A stretch of DNA of 46,583 nt from positions 1 through 46,583 of the forward strand of contig JAFQEB010000131.1 of the NCBI GenBank assembly GCA_017399225.1, written 5' to 3'. This stretch comes from Clostridia bacterium (GTDB lineage: Bacteria > Bacillota_A > Clostridia > Christensenellales > Aristaeellaceae). Both the position numbers and the translations under genes were made by a program. Shown in pieces: positions 22,881 through 29,762 of the stretch (the first letter of the stretch is position 1; the number at the start of each line of letters is the position of its first letter). The notes below the pieces were generated by a model. The model was not told the origin of the DNA, did not search any database, and saw nothing but the letters and a program-made list of their open reading frames with translations.

Positions 22881-23585
22881 ATGCAGGAGGAACAGCTGAA
22901 GCTGCGCCTTGAGGGCGTCCGGGCTGCGCTGGCGGAGGCGGCGGAGGGCCGCTTTGCCCCGCCGAAGATCATCGCGGTGACCAAGACGCATCCGGCAGAG
23001 GAGATCCTGCCCCTGGCGGCCCTCGGCGTCACGGACGTGGGCGAGAACCGCGTGCAGGAGATCGTCGAGAAATGGCCTGTGATCGGGGAAAAGTTTCGCG
23101 TTCACCTCATCGGAAGGTTGCAAACCAACAAAGTTAAGTATATAATAGATAAGGTATGTATGATCCAGTCTGTGGACAGGCTGGCCCTGGCGCAGGAGAT
23201 CGACCGCCAGGCGCAGAAGCACGGCGTTGTGATGCCTGTGCTGGTGCAGGTGTCCCCGGCAGGGGAGGAGCAGAAGGGCGGTATGCCGCCTGAGGAGGTT
23301 CCAGCGTTCCTGGAAACGCTGCGGCACATGCCCGGCCTTCAGGTCAGGGGCCTCATGGCTGTGATGCCCAACACCCCGGATCAGCAATACCTCGCGGGCC
23401 TCTTTGCCGATATGCGCAGCCTCTTTGAGCGCCTGCGGGAGGAAGCGCCCCAGGGCGTGCAGATGGAGGAGCTCTCCATGGGCATGTCCGGCGATTACCT
23501 GCTGGCTGCCCGCTGCGGTGCGACGATGGTGCGCATCGGCAGCGCGCTGATGGGCCCGCGGGATTACGGAACAAAACCCCTGTGA
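22881..23585 (+). CDS. yggS: YggS/YlmE family PLP-binding protein
   Basis: Pyridoxal-phosphate homeostasis protein (PLPHP), a fold-type III barrel, 234 residues. PLP lysine context is IIAVTKTHPAEEI; further signatures are VTDVGENRVQEIVEKW, HLIGRLQTNKVKYII, VLVQVSPAGEEQKGG, LRGLMAVMP-like and the C-terminal ELSMGMSGDYLLAARCGATMVRIGSALMG. ATG 22881 is preferred, with AAGGAAGGAAG upstream; an earlier ATG at 22863 overlaps that site. Within the gene, codons for LQTNKVKYII are unusually AT-rich and spell a promoter (see 23118-23146). Its place upstream of sepF is the standard ylm cluster order. Confidence 0.95.
   Translation: MQEEQLKLRLEGVRAALAEAAEGRFAPPKIIAVTKTHPAEEILPLAALGVTDVGENRVQEIVEKWPVIGEKFRVHLIGRLQTNKVKYIIDKVCMIQSVDRLALAQEIDRQAQKHGVVMPVLVQVSPAGEEQKGGMPPEEVPAFLETLRHMPGLQVRGLMAVMPNTPDQQYLAGLFADMRSLFERLREEAPQGVQMEELSMGMSGDYLLAARCGATMVRIGSALMGPRDYGTKPL
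23118..23146 (+). promoter_or_regulatory. Promoter-like sequence inside yggS
   Basis: TTGCAA, 17-bp spacer, TATAAT within the yggS reading frame, in a run of A/T-ending codons. The sepF start is about 475 bases downstream. It would give sepF and later division genes a promoter of their own. Confidence 0.5.
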
Positions 23586-23619
23586 ACTGAGCCAGACGCT
23601 CGGGAAGGATGGAATATAC

Positions 23620-24711
23620 ATGGCTTTCAAGGATAAGGTACAGACGCTGCTCAATAAGGTCAAGAACGGCCGGGAGGGCGGCCAGCAGACGCTGCTGTCC
23701 AACCGTGCGGACGGCAGCTACAGCGGCTATACGCCCAAGATCACCCGCCGTACGCCCGAAATGGAGCAGATGGACCGCACCTTCAGCGGCTTTGCCGGCA
23801 TGATGCCCGGCGGCGTGAGTATGCCCCAGCAGTTCCAGGCTGTGGGCGGCCAGACGGGCAATATGCCCCAGACGCGCCAGGCGGGCACTGCGCCCCAGGC
23901 GCCTGTGCAGCCTGCCCCCGGCATTCCCCAGCAGCAGGCGCAGCCCACGGGCTTCCAGCCCCGGATGCAGCTGTTCCCGCAGCAGCAGATGCAGCAGACG
24001 GGCTATCAGCCCCGTCCACAGGCGGCCCCGCAGCAGCAGGCGCAGCCGATGGGCTTCCAGCCCCGCCCGCAGGCGGCGCCCCAGCAGCAGGCGCAGCCCA
24101 TGGGATTCCAGCCCCGGCCGCAGGCAGCCCCGCAGCAGCAGGCGCAGCCCACGGGCTTCCAGCCCCGTCCCCAGGGCTTCCCCCAGCAGGCGCAAACTGC
24201 CCCTGTGCAGCCGGACTATCTGCCCGGCTCCTATGTGGATCAGAACGGCAGCGTGTACCGCATCGTGATCCGCGTGGCGCAGATCACCGGCGTCGCGTCC
24301 TGCTACCGGCTGATCGAGTTTATGCAGAACAATGAGGCGATGATCGTCAACGCCGAGCAGATCACCGATCCGATGGAGGTCAACCGCTGCATGGATCTGC
24401 TCTTTGGCGCGGCCTACGCGATGGAGCAGAACTTCGTGCGCGTGTCCGGCAAGATGATCTACCTCATCACGCCGCCCCAGGTGCAGGTCTCTCCCTTTGA
24501 CAGCCTGCGCCGCATGAGCGAGGATGACATGGAGCGCCGCTGGCCCGGCGCCAACCGCGCCCCCTACCAGCAGCAGGAGCCGGTGCAGTTTGCCAGCTTT
24601 GCAGCTGCGCAGCAGCGCCATGACTTTGCTGCTGCCGGCGGCCGCCATGCTGCCCGCAGCGCCCAGGCCGGCGCCTATACCGACTTTGGCGGCTACAGCG
24701 CCCGCCGCTGA
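23620..24711 (+). CDS. sepF: SepF-like cell division protein with expanded Q/P repeat linker
   Basis: FtsZ-membrane anchor of the SepF family, enlarged to 363 residues from the usual 150-200. The N-terminal MAFKDKVQTLLNKVK is a likely amphipathic membrane-targeting helix. Residues about 60-200 are a disordered Q/P/G-rich linker holding five 17-residue repeats (103-187; consensus PQQQAQPMGFQPRPQAA). The globular SepF domain is at about 208-290 (VYRIVIRVAQITGVASCYRL, NNEAMIVNAEQI, RCMDLLFGAAYAME, RVSGKMIYLITPPQV). A Q/A-rich tail follows. Position between yggS and yggT fits SepF/YlmF. The domain match is by pattern and position; identity is good but not certain. Confidence 0.87.
   Translation: MAFKDKVQTLLNKVKNGREGGQQTLLSNRADGSYSGYTPKITRRTPEMEQMDRTFSGFAGMMPGGVSMPQQFQAVGGQTGNMPQTRQAGTAPQAPVQPAPGIPQQQAQPTGFQPRMQLFPQQQMQQTGYQPRPQAAPQQQAQPMGFQPRPQAAPQQQAQPMGFQPRPQAAPQQQAQPTGFQPRPQGFPQQAQTAPVQPDYLPGSYVDQNGSVYRIVIRVAQITGVASCYRLIEFMQNNEAMIVNAEQITDPMEVNRCMDLLFGAAYAMEQNFVRVSGKMIYLITPPQVQVSPFDSLRRMSEDDMERRWPGANRAPYQQQEPVQFASFAAAQQRHDFAAAGGRHAARSAQAGAYTDFGGYSARR
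23926..24180 (+). repeat. Five tandem 51-bp coding repeats in sepF
   Basis: Exactly 5 x 51 bp, encoding 17-residue units PQQQ-AQP-(T/M)-GFQPR-PQAA. Units 3 and 4 are identical in protein. Low-complexity expansion within the SepF linker. Confidence 0.9.
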
Positions 24712-24745
24712 GATGCGTGAGTGAAACGCGAAAGGAGTGCCTGCG

Positions 24746-25003
24746 ATGATCGGTCGTTTGCTGGGCCCTATTGAATTTGTGCTGGGGATCTATAACCTGC
24801 TGGTGATCGCGCATCTGGTGATCACCCTGCTGCGCGTGCCGTCCAACAAGTGGACGGAGATGCTCCGCAGCATCGTCGAGCCCGCGCTGAAGCTGGTTCG
24901 CCCGCTGCTGGATCGCTTCTTCCCCCAGGAGGGACGCCGCGGCTTTGACTGGTCGCCCGTGGCGCTGGTCGTGATCATCTGGGTGATCCAGCTCTTGCTG
25001 TAA
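24746..25003 (+). CDS. yggT: YggT family membrane protein
   Basis: Small membrane protein (YlmG/YggT) of the division cluster, 85 residues. Two hydrophobic segments are seen (FVLGIYNLLVIAHLVITLL and PVALVVIIWVIQLLL) flanking the conserved segment VEPALKLVRPLLDRFFP. The role is linked to division and envelope organisation but is not biochemically defined. ATG 24746 has AAAGGAG 8 nt upstream; an in-frame GTG three codons earlier does not. Its stop codon overlaps the start of ylmH by one base. Confidence 0.92.
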   Translation: MIGRLLGPIEFVLGIYNLLVIAHLVITLLRVPSNKWTEMLRSIVEPALKLVRPLLDRFFPQEGRRGFDWSPVALVVIIWVIQLLL

Positions 25004-25752
25004 TGCGGATGGATGTGTCGGATCAGCTGGCGCTGCGCCTCAGGCAATGGGCGGAGCGGGCTGACCGGATGAACATGCCCGTCCCCGGACGGTTTGTGAC
25101 GGGGGAGGAGCGGGCGCTGGCCGTTCACGCGGCAAGGGCCTGTCAGGTGCAGTGCTCCTTTGACGGAGGATTCCCGGATGCGGAGCGGGTGCAGGTGTGC
25201 TTCCATCCCGCATGGGCGGAGGCGGAGTTCACGGCCGTGTGGCTGGAGATCCGCTGGGCGGCAAGGTTCGCCCGGGTCGGCCACAGCGATCTGCTGGGCA
25301 GCCTGATGGCGCTGGGCATGGATCGCTCCTTCTTCGGCGACCTGATCGCCCTGGAGGACAGGGCTTATCTGACTGCGCTGCCGGAGGTAGCCTGCCGTTT
25401 GCCCCGGGAGTGGGACAAGGCGGGCAATGTGCCCCTGAAAGTATCCCTGTTGGAAACGCCGCCCGTTTTTGAATTGCCAAAGGGCGAGGAAATGCGGGAT
25501 ACGGTCGCATCCCTGCGGCTGGACAGCATCCTGGCCAGCGGTATGCGCACCTCCCGGGCCAGGGCGGCGGAGATGATCCGCGCGGGCCTTGTGGCAGTGG
25601 ATCACGCCACGGAGGAGCGGGTCGACCGCAGCCTGACGGCAGGGCAGCTGCTGAGCGTCAGAGGCTTCGGGCGCATCCGGCTCACCCAGGTTGGGGAGCG
25701 CACCCGCAAGGACCGGCTGCCCATCATGCTGGAAATATTCAGGCGCAGCTGA
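25003..25752 (+). CDS. ylmH: YlmH family RNA-binding protein (S4 domain)
   Basis: RNA-binding protein of the YlmH family, connected in Firmicutes with ribosome quality control and cell division. 249 residues. The N-terminal domain carries the conserved VGHSDLLGSLMALGMDRSFFGDL (spaced over about 20-mer blocks) and AYLTALPEVA. The C-terminal S4 domain runs from about 172: VASLRLDSILASGMRTSR, AAEMIRAGLVAVD, TAGQLLSVRGFGRIRL. The ATG at 25003 overlaps the yggT stop (TAATG), so translation is probably coupled; ATG 25009 is an alternative. No separate Shine-Dalgarno is evident. Confidence 0.93.
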   Translation: MRMDVSDQLALRLRQWAERADRMNMPVPGRFVTGEERALAVHAARACQVQCSFDGGFPDAERVQVCFHPAWAEAEFTAVWLEIRWAARFARVGHSDLLGSLMALGMDRSFFGDLIALEDRAYLTALPEVACRLPREWDKAGNVPLKVSLLETPPVFELPKGEEMRDTVASLRLDSILASGMRTSRARAAEMIRAGLVAVDHATEERVDRSLTAGQLLSVRGFGRIRLTQVGERTRKDRLPIMLEIFRRS

Positions 25753-25817
25753 GGGATCGCGAGCCTCCGGCTGCATATGATCAAAGGAAACGTTTGACGG
25801 AGAGGAGTCTGGTGGAG

Positions 25818-26360
25818 ATGACGGAGATGAACAAGCAGCCCATCGTGACCATTGAGGACATCGAGTCCAAGCAGTTCCGGCTTGCAGCTCGCGGCTATGA
25901 TCAGCGCGAGGTCGACGAGTTCCTGGACAGCATCTGCGATGAGATCGAGCGCCTGCTGGGTCAGCTGGATCAGGCGGAGCGCCGGATCGCCTACGCCAAC
26001 GCGGAAGCCCGCAAGGCAGAGGCTGCCGGCGGCAGCGTGCGCCCCGCCATGAGCGACGCCGTTTCTCCCTATGCCGCCCCCAAGGCTGACCAGACTGCGG
26101 ACGACGCCTTCAAGGACATCCTTGCTATGGCCCAGCGCGTGAAGGAGCAGACCATCAAGGACGCCGAGGACAAGGCGAACGAGATCATCGCCAATGCCAG
26201 GGAGGCTGCGGCAGCCCGCATCGGCGGCCTGGAAGAGGAGAAGCAGCGCCTGGAGACGCAGGTGGAGGCGCTGAAAACCTCGGCCCGCGAGTACAAGGAA
26301 AAGTTTGCCGCCCTGCTGGCTGCCCACAAGGAGCTGCTGGAGCAGGCGGAGGAACTGTAA
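25818..26360 (+). CDS. divIVA: Cell division scaffold protein DivIVA
   Basis: Coiled-coil protein that binds negatively curved membrane at septa and poles. About 180 residues. The N-terminal lipid-binding/dimer region reads VTIEDIESKQFRLAARGYDQREVDEFLDSI, close to the DivIVA consensus. A short variable linker (about 80-100) is followed by a long coiled coil (VKEQTIKDAEDKANEIIANAREAA, EEEKQRLETQVEALK) to the end. Starts at 25818 and 25827 both have purine-rich sites upstream; I use 25818. It closes the ylm division cluster and is followed by a strong hairpin. Confidence 0.94.
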   Translation: MTEMNKQPIVTIEDIESKQFRLAARGYDQREVDEFLDSICDEIERLLGQLDQAERRIAYANAEARKAEAAGGSVRPAMSDAVSPYAAPKADQTADDAFKDILAMAQRVKEQTIKDAEDKANEIIANAREAAAARIGGLEEEKQRLETQVEALKTSAREYKEKFAALLAAHKELLEQAEEL

Positions 26361-26388
26361 AAGAATACCGGCGGCTTCGTGCCGTTCT

Positions 26389-26421
26389 GATGCGGCAGGT
26401 CAGCAGATGGCCTGCCGCATC
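26389..26421 (+). terminator. Hairpin after divIVA
   Basis: Perfect 11-bp stem GATGCGGCAGG / CCTGCCGCATC with an 11-nt loop. No U-tract follows, so it may stabilise or attenuate rather than terminate. Confidence 0.5.
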
Positions 26422-26446
26422 ATGCGTATGAAAGGAGGGGGATTCC

Positions 26447-28762
26447 ATGGAGCAGATCAGGATCGCTGTCCGTACGCTGGTGGAGTTCACCCTCCACGGC
26501 GCGGACATCCGCCGCGTGGGCGGCCAGATCCGCGATATGCAGGAGGGGATGCTGGGACACAAGGCACGCCAGGGCCTCCTGGGGGAGGAATGGCAGGCGG
26601 AGGTGCCCCTGTCCCTGACCGTCCCGGTGGAGGACGAGGAAGCCGAGCTGCTGCTGAGCGGCCGCATGGACGCCTTCTGCGACGGGGACGTGCCGATCAT
26701 CGAGGAGATCAAGCTCTGGCAGCACAAGGAGCCCCCGCAGGCCGCCTTCGCCGCCCACGAGATGCAGGCCGTGTGCTACGGCCACATGCTCTGCCAGGAG
26801 CGCGGCTGTGAGGCCGTCGTCGTCCGCGTGGTCTACGTCACCCGCAAGGGCGTGGTGCGGGGCGGGTTCGACACGAAGCTGACTGCTGCGGAGTGCCGCG
26901 AGCGCTTCCTGACCGTATTGGAGCCCTACGTCCGCCGGATGCGGGTGCTGCGCAAACACCGCCGCGCCCGGGACGCCTCGCTCCACGCGCTGCACTTCCC
27001 CTATGACGGCTACCGCCCCGGCCAAAGGGAAATGGCCGTGCAGGTCTACACGGCGGTCAAGCTGCAAAGGCGGCTGTTTGCCTCCATGCCCACGGGCACG
27101 GGCAAGTCGGTGGCGGCGCTCTTCCCGGCCCTCAAGGCGCTGGGAGAGGGCCTCACAGGCCAGGTGTACTACCTCACTGCCCGCACCACCCAGCGGCAGG
27201 GGGCTGTCGAGGCTCTGCGCCGGATGCGCCGTCAGCCCCTGCACCTGTGGACGCTGACCCTGGACGCCCGTGACAAGCAGTGCCCCACCCACACCCTCTG
27301 CCATCCGGACTACTGCCCCCGGGCCAAGGGGCACTTCCTGCGGGACTTTGACGCCATCGACGAGATGCTCCAAACGGACGACTGGTCGCCGGAGAACATC
27401 CGCGCTGTGGCGGACCGGCACTGCATATGCCCCTTTGAGTTCAGCCTGTCCCTGGCGGAGATCGCCGACCTGGTCGTCTGTGACTACAACTACGCCCTCG
27501 ACCCGGCAGTGCACATCCAGCGCATCTTCGATATGACCAGCGACGTGACCCTGCTCATCGACGAGGCGCACAACCTGCTGCCCCGCGTGCGGGACATGCT
27601 CTCCGGCCGTGTCGACGGCGGGCGCATCCGCAAGCTGCGTACCGTGGTGGGCAAGGCGGCCGGCCGCAAGCACGCCCTGTACAAGGCCATGACGGCGGTC
27701 TTGAAGGCCATCGACGACCTGCCCATCCCGCTAACTGAGGCCGACGAGGGCGCATTGCCCACCCTGCCCAAAGACTTCGACCACGCCTGCATGGAGCTCG
27801 CCGACGCCTTTGCCTCCGCCCAGAACGAGCATTTCGACTGGGACGAGGCGGGCGAAAAGGCCGGCGACGCCTTCCTGCCGCTGCTGTCCTTCCTCCGTGC
27901 CCGCAAGCGGGACAGCACGGAGTACGCCTGGCTCTGGCAGGGGAGGAAGAACAAGACCATCCATGCCTTCGCGCTGGACGTGGCGGACTACTTCGCCGAA
28001 ACCACGAAGAGCCTCAGGGGCGTGGTGTGCTTCTCCGCCACGATGGAGCCCCTGACGGACATGAAGCTCCTCCTGGGCGGCACGGAGGAGGACGCCTGCT
28101 TCGCCATGCCCTCGCCCTTCCCGAAGGAGAACCTGCTGCTCCTCCAGCGGGACGTGAACACCCGCTACCGCCACCGCGACGCGGCCTGCGCGGACATTGC
28201 CGAAGCCATCCGCGCCATGGCGGACGCCAAGCCGGGGCGGTACATCGCCTTCTTCCCGAGCTTCGCCTACCTGCGCCAGGTGTCGGAGATGCTGGATGCG
28301 CCCCATCAGGCCCAGCGCTCCGGCATGTCGGACGAGGAGCGGGCGGCCTTCCTCGCGCCCTATACCTCCGGCGGCGAGCCGGTGCTGTCCCTGTGCGTGC
28401 TGGGCGGGATCTTCGCCGAGGGCATCGACCTGCCCGGTGACGCGCTGGACGGCGTGGCCATCGTGGGCGTGGGTCTGCCCCAGGTGAACCTCTTCCAGGA
28501 AACCCTGCGGGAATACTACGAGCGCACGATGCAGGCGGGCTTCCTCTACGCCTACATGCTGCCGGGGATGCAGAAAGTGGCGCAGGCCGTGGGCCGCGTC
28601 ATCCGCACCGAAACCGACCGGGGCGTGGCGCTCCTCCTGGACGACAGGTATCGGCAGAGCGCCTACCGGCGACTGTGCCCGGCGCACTGGGACGTTAATC
28701 TGGAATCCGGAAGGCAGAATGCTGAATGGATGATGCGGTGCTTCTGGTCGGCCGACGAATAA
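26447..28762 (+). CDS. Rad3/XPD-type DNA helicase with N-terminal PD-(D/E)XK nuclease-like domain
   Basis: 771-residue fusion. The N-terminal about 180 residues resemble PD-(D/E)XK nucleases: LLLSGRMDAF (Asp75) and PIIEEIKLW (Glu87, Lys89) supply a plausible D...ExK active site. The rest is an SF2 helicase of the XPD/DinG family: Walker A MPTGTGKS (214-221), DEAH box LIDEAHNLLPR (372-375), and C-terminal GIFAEGIDLPGD and VGRVIRTETDRG (motifs V-VI). Four cysteines (279, 285, 290, 328) match the 4Fe-4S cluster of XPD-like helicases. GGAGGGGG precedes the ATG. Likely DNA repair or recombination; the substrate is unknown. Confidence 0.9.
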   Translation: MEQIRIAVRTLVEFTLHGADIRRVGGQIRDMQEGMLGHKARQGLLGEEWQAEVPLSLTVPVEDEEAELLLSGRMDAFCDGDVPIIEEIKLWQHKEPPQAAFAAHEMQAVCYGHMLCQERGCEAVVVRVVYVTRKGVVRGGFDTKLTAAECRERFLTVLEPYVRRMRVLRKHRRARDASLHALHFPYDGYRPGQREMAVQVYTAVKLQRRLFASMPTGTGKSVAALFPALKALGEGLTGQVYYLTARTTQRQGAVEALRRMRRQPLHLWTLTLDARDKQCPTHTLCHPDYCPRAKGHFLRDFDAIDEMLQTDDWSPENIRAVADRHCICPFEFSLSLAEIADLVVCDYNYALDPAVHIQRIFDMTSDVTLLIDEAHNLLPRVRDMLSGRVDGGRIRKLRTVVGKAAGRKHALYKAMTAVLKAIDDLPIPLTEADEGALPTLPKDFDHACMELADAFASAQNEHFDWDEAGEKAGDAFLPLLSFLRARKRDSTEYAWLWQGRKNKTIHAFALDVADYFAETTKSLRGVVCFSATMEPLTDMKLLLGGTEEDACFAMPSPFPKENLLLLQRDVNTRYRHRDAACADIAEAIRAMADAKPGRYIAFFPSFAYLRQVSEMLDAPHQAQRSGMSDEERAAFLAPYTSGGEPVLSLCVLGGIFAEGIDLPGDALDGVAIVGVGLPQVNLFQETLREYYERTMQAGFLYAYMLPGMQKVAQAVGRVIRTETDRGVALLLDDRYRQSAYRRLCPAHWDVNLESGRQNAEWMMRCFWSADE

Positions 28763-28776
28763 TGCTCCGGCATTCG

Positions 28777-28810
28777 AAAAGCCCTTCCGCCGCTGAGCGG
28801 AAGGGCTTTT
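28777..28810. terminator. Bidirectional terminator after the Rad3-type helicase gene
   Basis: Perfect 14-bp stem AAAAGCCCTTCCGC / GCGGAAGGGCTTTT with 6-nt loop; T-rich on both strands. Confidence 0.9.
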
Positions 28811-28855
28811 ACGTCGTGCGATCACTCGGCCATCAGCGCCATATTGCTGGAGCGA

Positions 28856-28975
28856 TCAGGCAGGTTGCGCTGTTGATTGTGACCTGCCGCTGATCGCCGG
28901 CCGCGTAATCGTGCCGCAGGCGGCGCACAGCAGCAGGGTGATGAGCAGCAGGAGGGCAATGCGTGCCTTCTTCAT
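28856..28975 (-). CDS. Possible 39-residue lipoprotein-like peptide
   Basis: Short minus-strand frame MKKARIALLLLITLLLCAAC followed by about 19 polar residues (ending STAQPA) and a TGA stop. The start has the lysine-rich, leucine-rich form of a lipoprotein signal, with cysteines at 17 and 20, though the -3 position of the lipobox is not ideal. There is no good Shine-Dalgarno (GGATAATCCC only). It could be a real micropeptide, a decayed lipoprotein gene, or chance. It lies between the helicase terminator and a membrane-protein gene on the same strand. Confidence 0.35.
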   Translation of the reverse strand: MKKARIALLLLITLLLCAACGTITRPAISGRSQSTAQPA

Positions 28976-29038
28976 GGGATTATCCGTTCATTGTTGTTCA
29001 TTGTGCCTGGGAAAGAGCGGTAGCCAGCGACGCAGGGG

Positions 29039-29584
29039 TCATGGGCGCCCTTCTCCGGCTTCCGCGATGCGCTGTTTGATCAGCGTGCAGACGGATTGAA
29101 GCTGCGGCAGCTCTTTGGTCTGGCTGGTGTAGTAAACCCGGACAGCGCCGTTGTGTATACCGCACCACAATTCAAGGCATTCGTCGCCATCGGAATCGGT
29201 GGTCTGGTTGAGCTCGACGGATTCCAGATCGCTCAGGGTCCACAGATCGTGGGTGGACTGCGAGTACAGCATGATCTTGCCTACGCGAAGTTGACCGCCT
29301 GCAAAGGTTCCGGCGGCGCGGAAATCCTCTGCCAACACCCTTGCACCGTGCCTTTCGGCGGCCCTGATAACGGTGTTGTCGCCCATGGTGCGCTGGAAGA
29401 AGTGGCCTACGATGGCGAGCACTGCAATGACAAGCACGAGAATGATCAAAAATGGCGGAAAGCTTTCCCTTGATGCAAAGGCTGCAATGCCCAGTATGAT
29501 CGGGCCTGCTGCAAGAACGGGCAGAATCATGTTGGATGGCTTGATGTATTCCTGCAGCGGTTGCAGGAGCTGTTCGTCCTTCAT
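29039..29584 (-). CDS. Two-helix membrane protein of unknown function
   Basis: 181 residues, not recognised as a named family. Two adjacent hydrophobic segments lie at about residues 18-36 (MILPVLAAGPIILGIAAF) and 42-62 (PPFLIILVLVIAVLAIVG). The remaining soluble domain is mixed alpha/beta with VGKIMLYSQSTHDLWTLSDLE and alternating strands, resembling the PH-like domains often found after such membrane hairpins. GAGGG lies 6 nt before ATG 29584. It has its own near-consensus promoter, divergent from the phosphoglycerate mutase-like gene. Confidence 0.75.
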   Translation of the reverse strand: MKDEQLLQPLQEYIKPSNMILPVLAAGPIILGIAAFASRESFPPFLIILVLVIAVLAIVGHFFQRTMGDNTVIRAAERHGARVLAEDFRAAGTFAGGQLRVGKIMLYSQSTHDLWTLSDLESVELNQTTDSDGDECLELWCGIHNGAVRVYYTSQTKELPQLQSVCTLIKQRIAEAGEGRP

Positions 29585-29626
29585 GGCGTTCCCTCTACGG
29601 TGATATTCAGCCAGGTGGCTGCTTTC

Positions 29627-29655
29627 AGTATACATTTTTCTCTACTGCCCGTCAA
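29627..29655 (-). promoter_or_regulatory. Promoter of the two-helix membrane protein gene
   Basis: Minus strand TTGACG, 17-bp spacer, TATACT, 42 bases upstream of the start codon. Confidence 0.8.
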
Positions 29656-29689
29656 GGAAGTGCTCTTTGTCCTTTTCGTGTTCTTCCCC

Positions 29690-29718
29690 TCGACAATCCG
29701 GGCCGGATGGCTTACAAT
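29690..29718 (+). promoter_or_regulatory. Promoter of the apgM-like gene
   Basis: TCGACA, 17-bp spacer, TACAAT, 44 bases upstream of the start codon; back-to-back with the divergent promoter at 29627-29655. Confidence 0.75.
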
Positions 29719-29762
29719 AGGGAGCGTCATCCTGTATACAACGCTGAAAGGAAGCGATCCGT

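Noticed and set aside
23926..24180. CRISPR or non-coding satellite in sepF
   Set aside because: Units are 51 bp, contiguous and in frame, encoding 17-residue protein repeats.
26447..28762. Defence-system helicase-nuclease (for example a CRISPR- or restriction-linked module)
   Set aside because: The gene has its own terminator and is surrounded by housekeeping genes; no partner defence genes are present.
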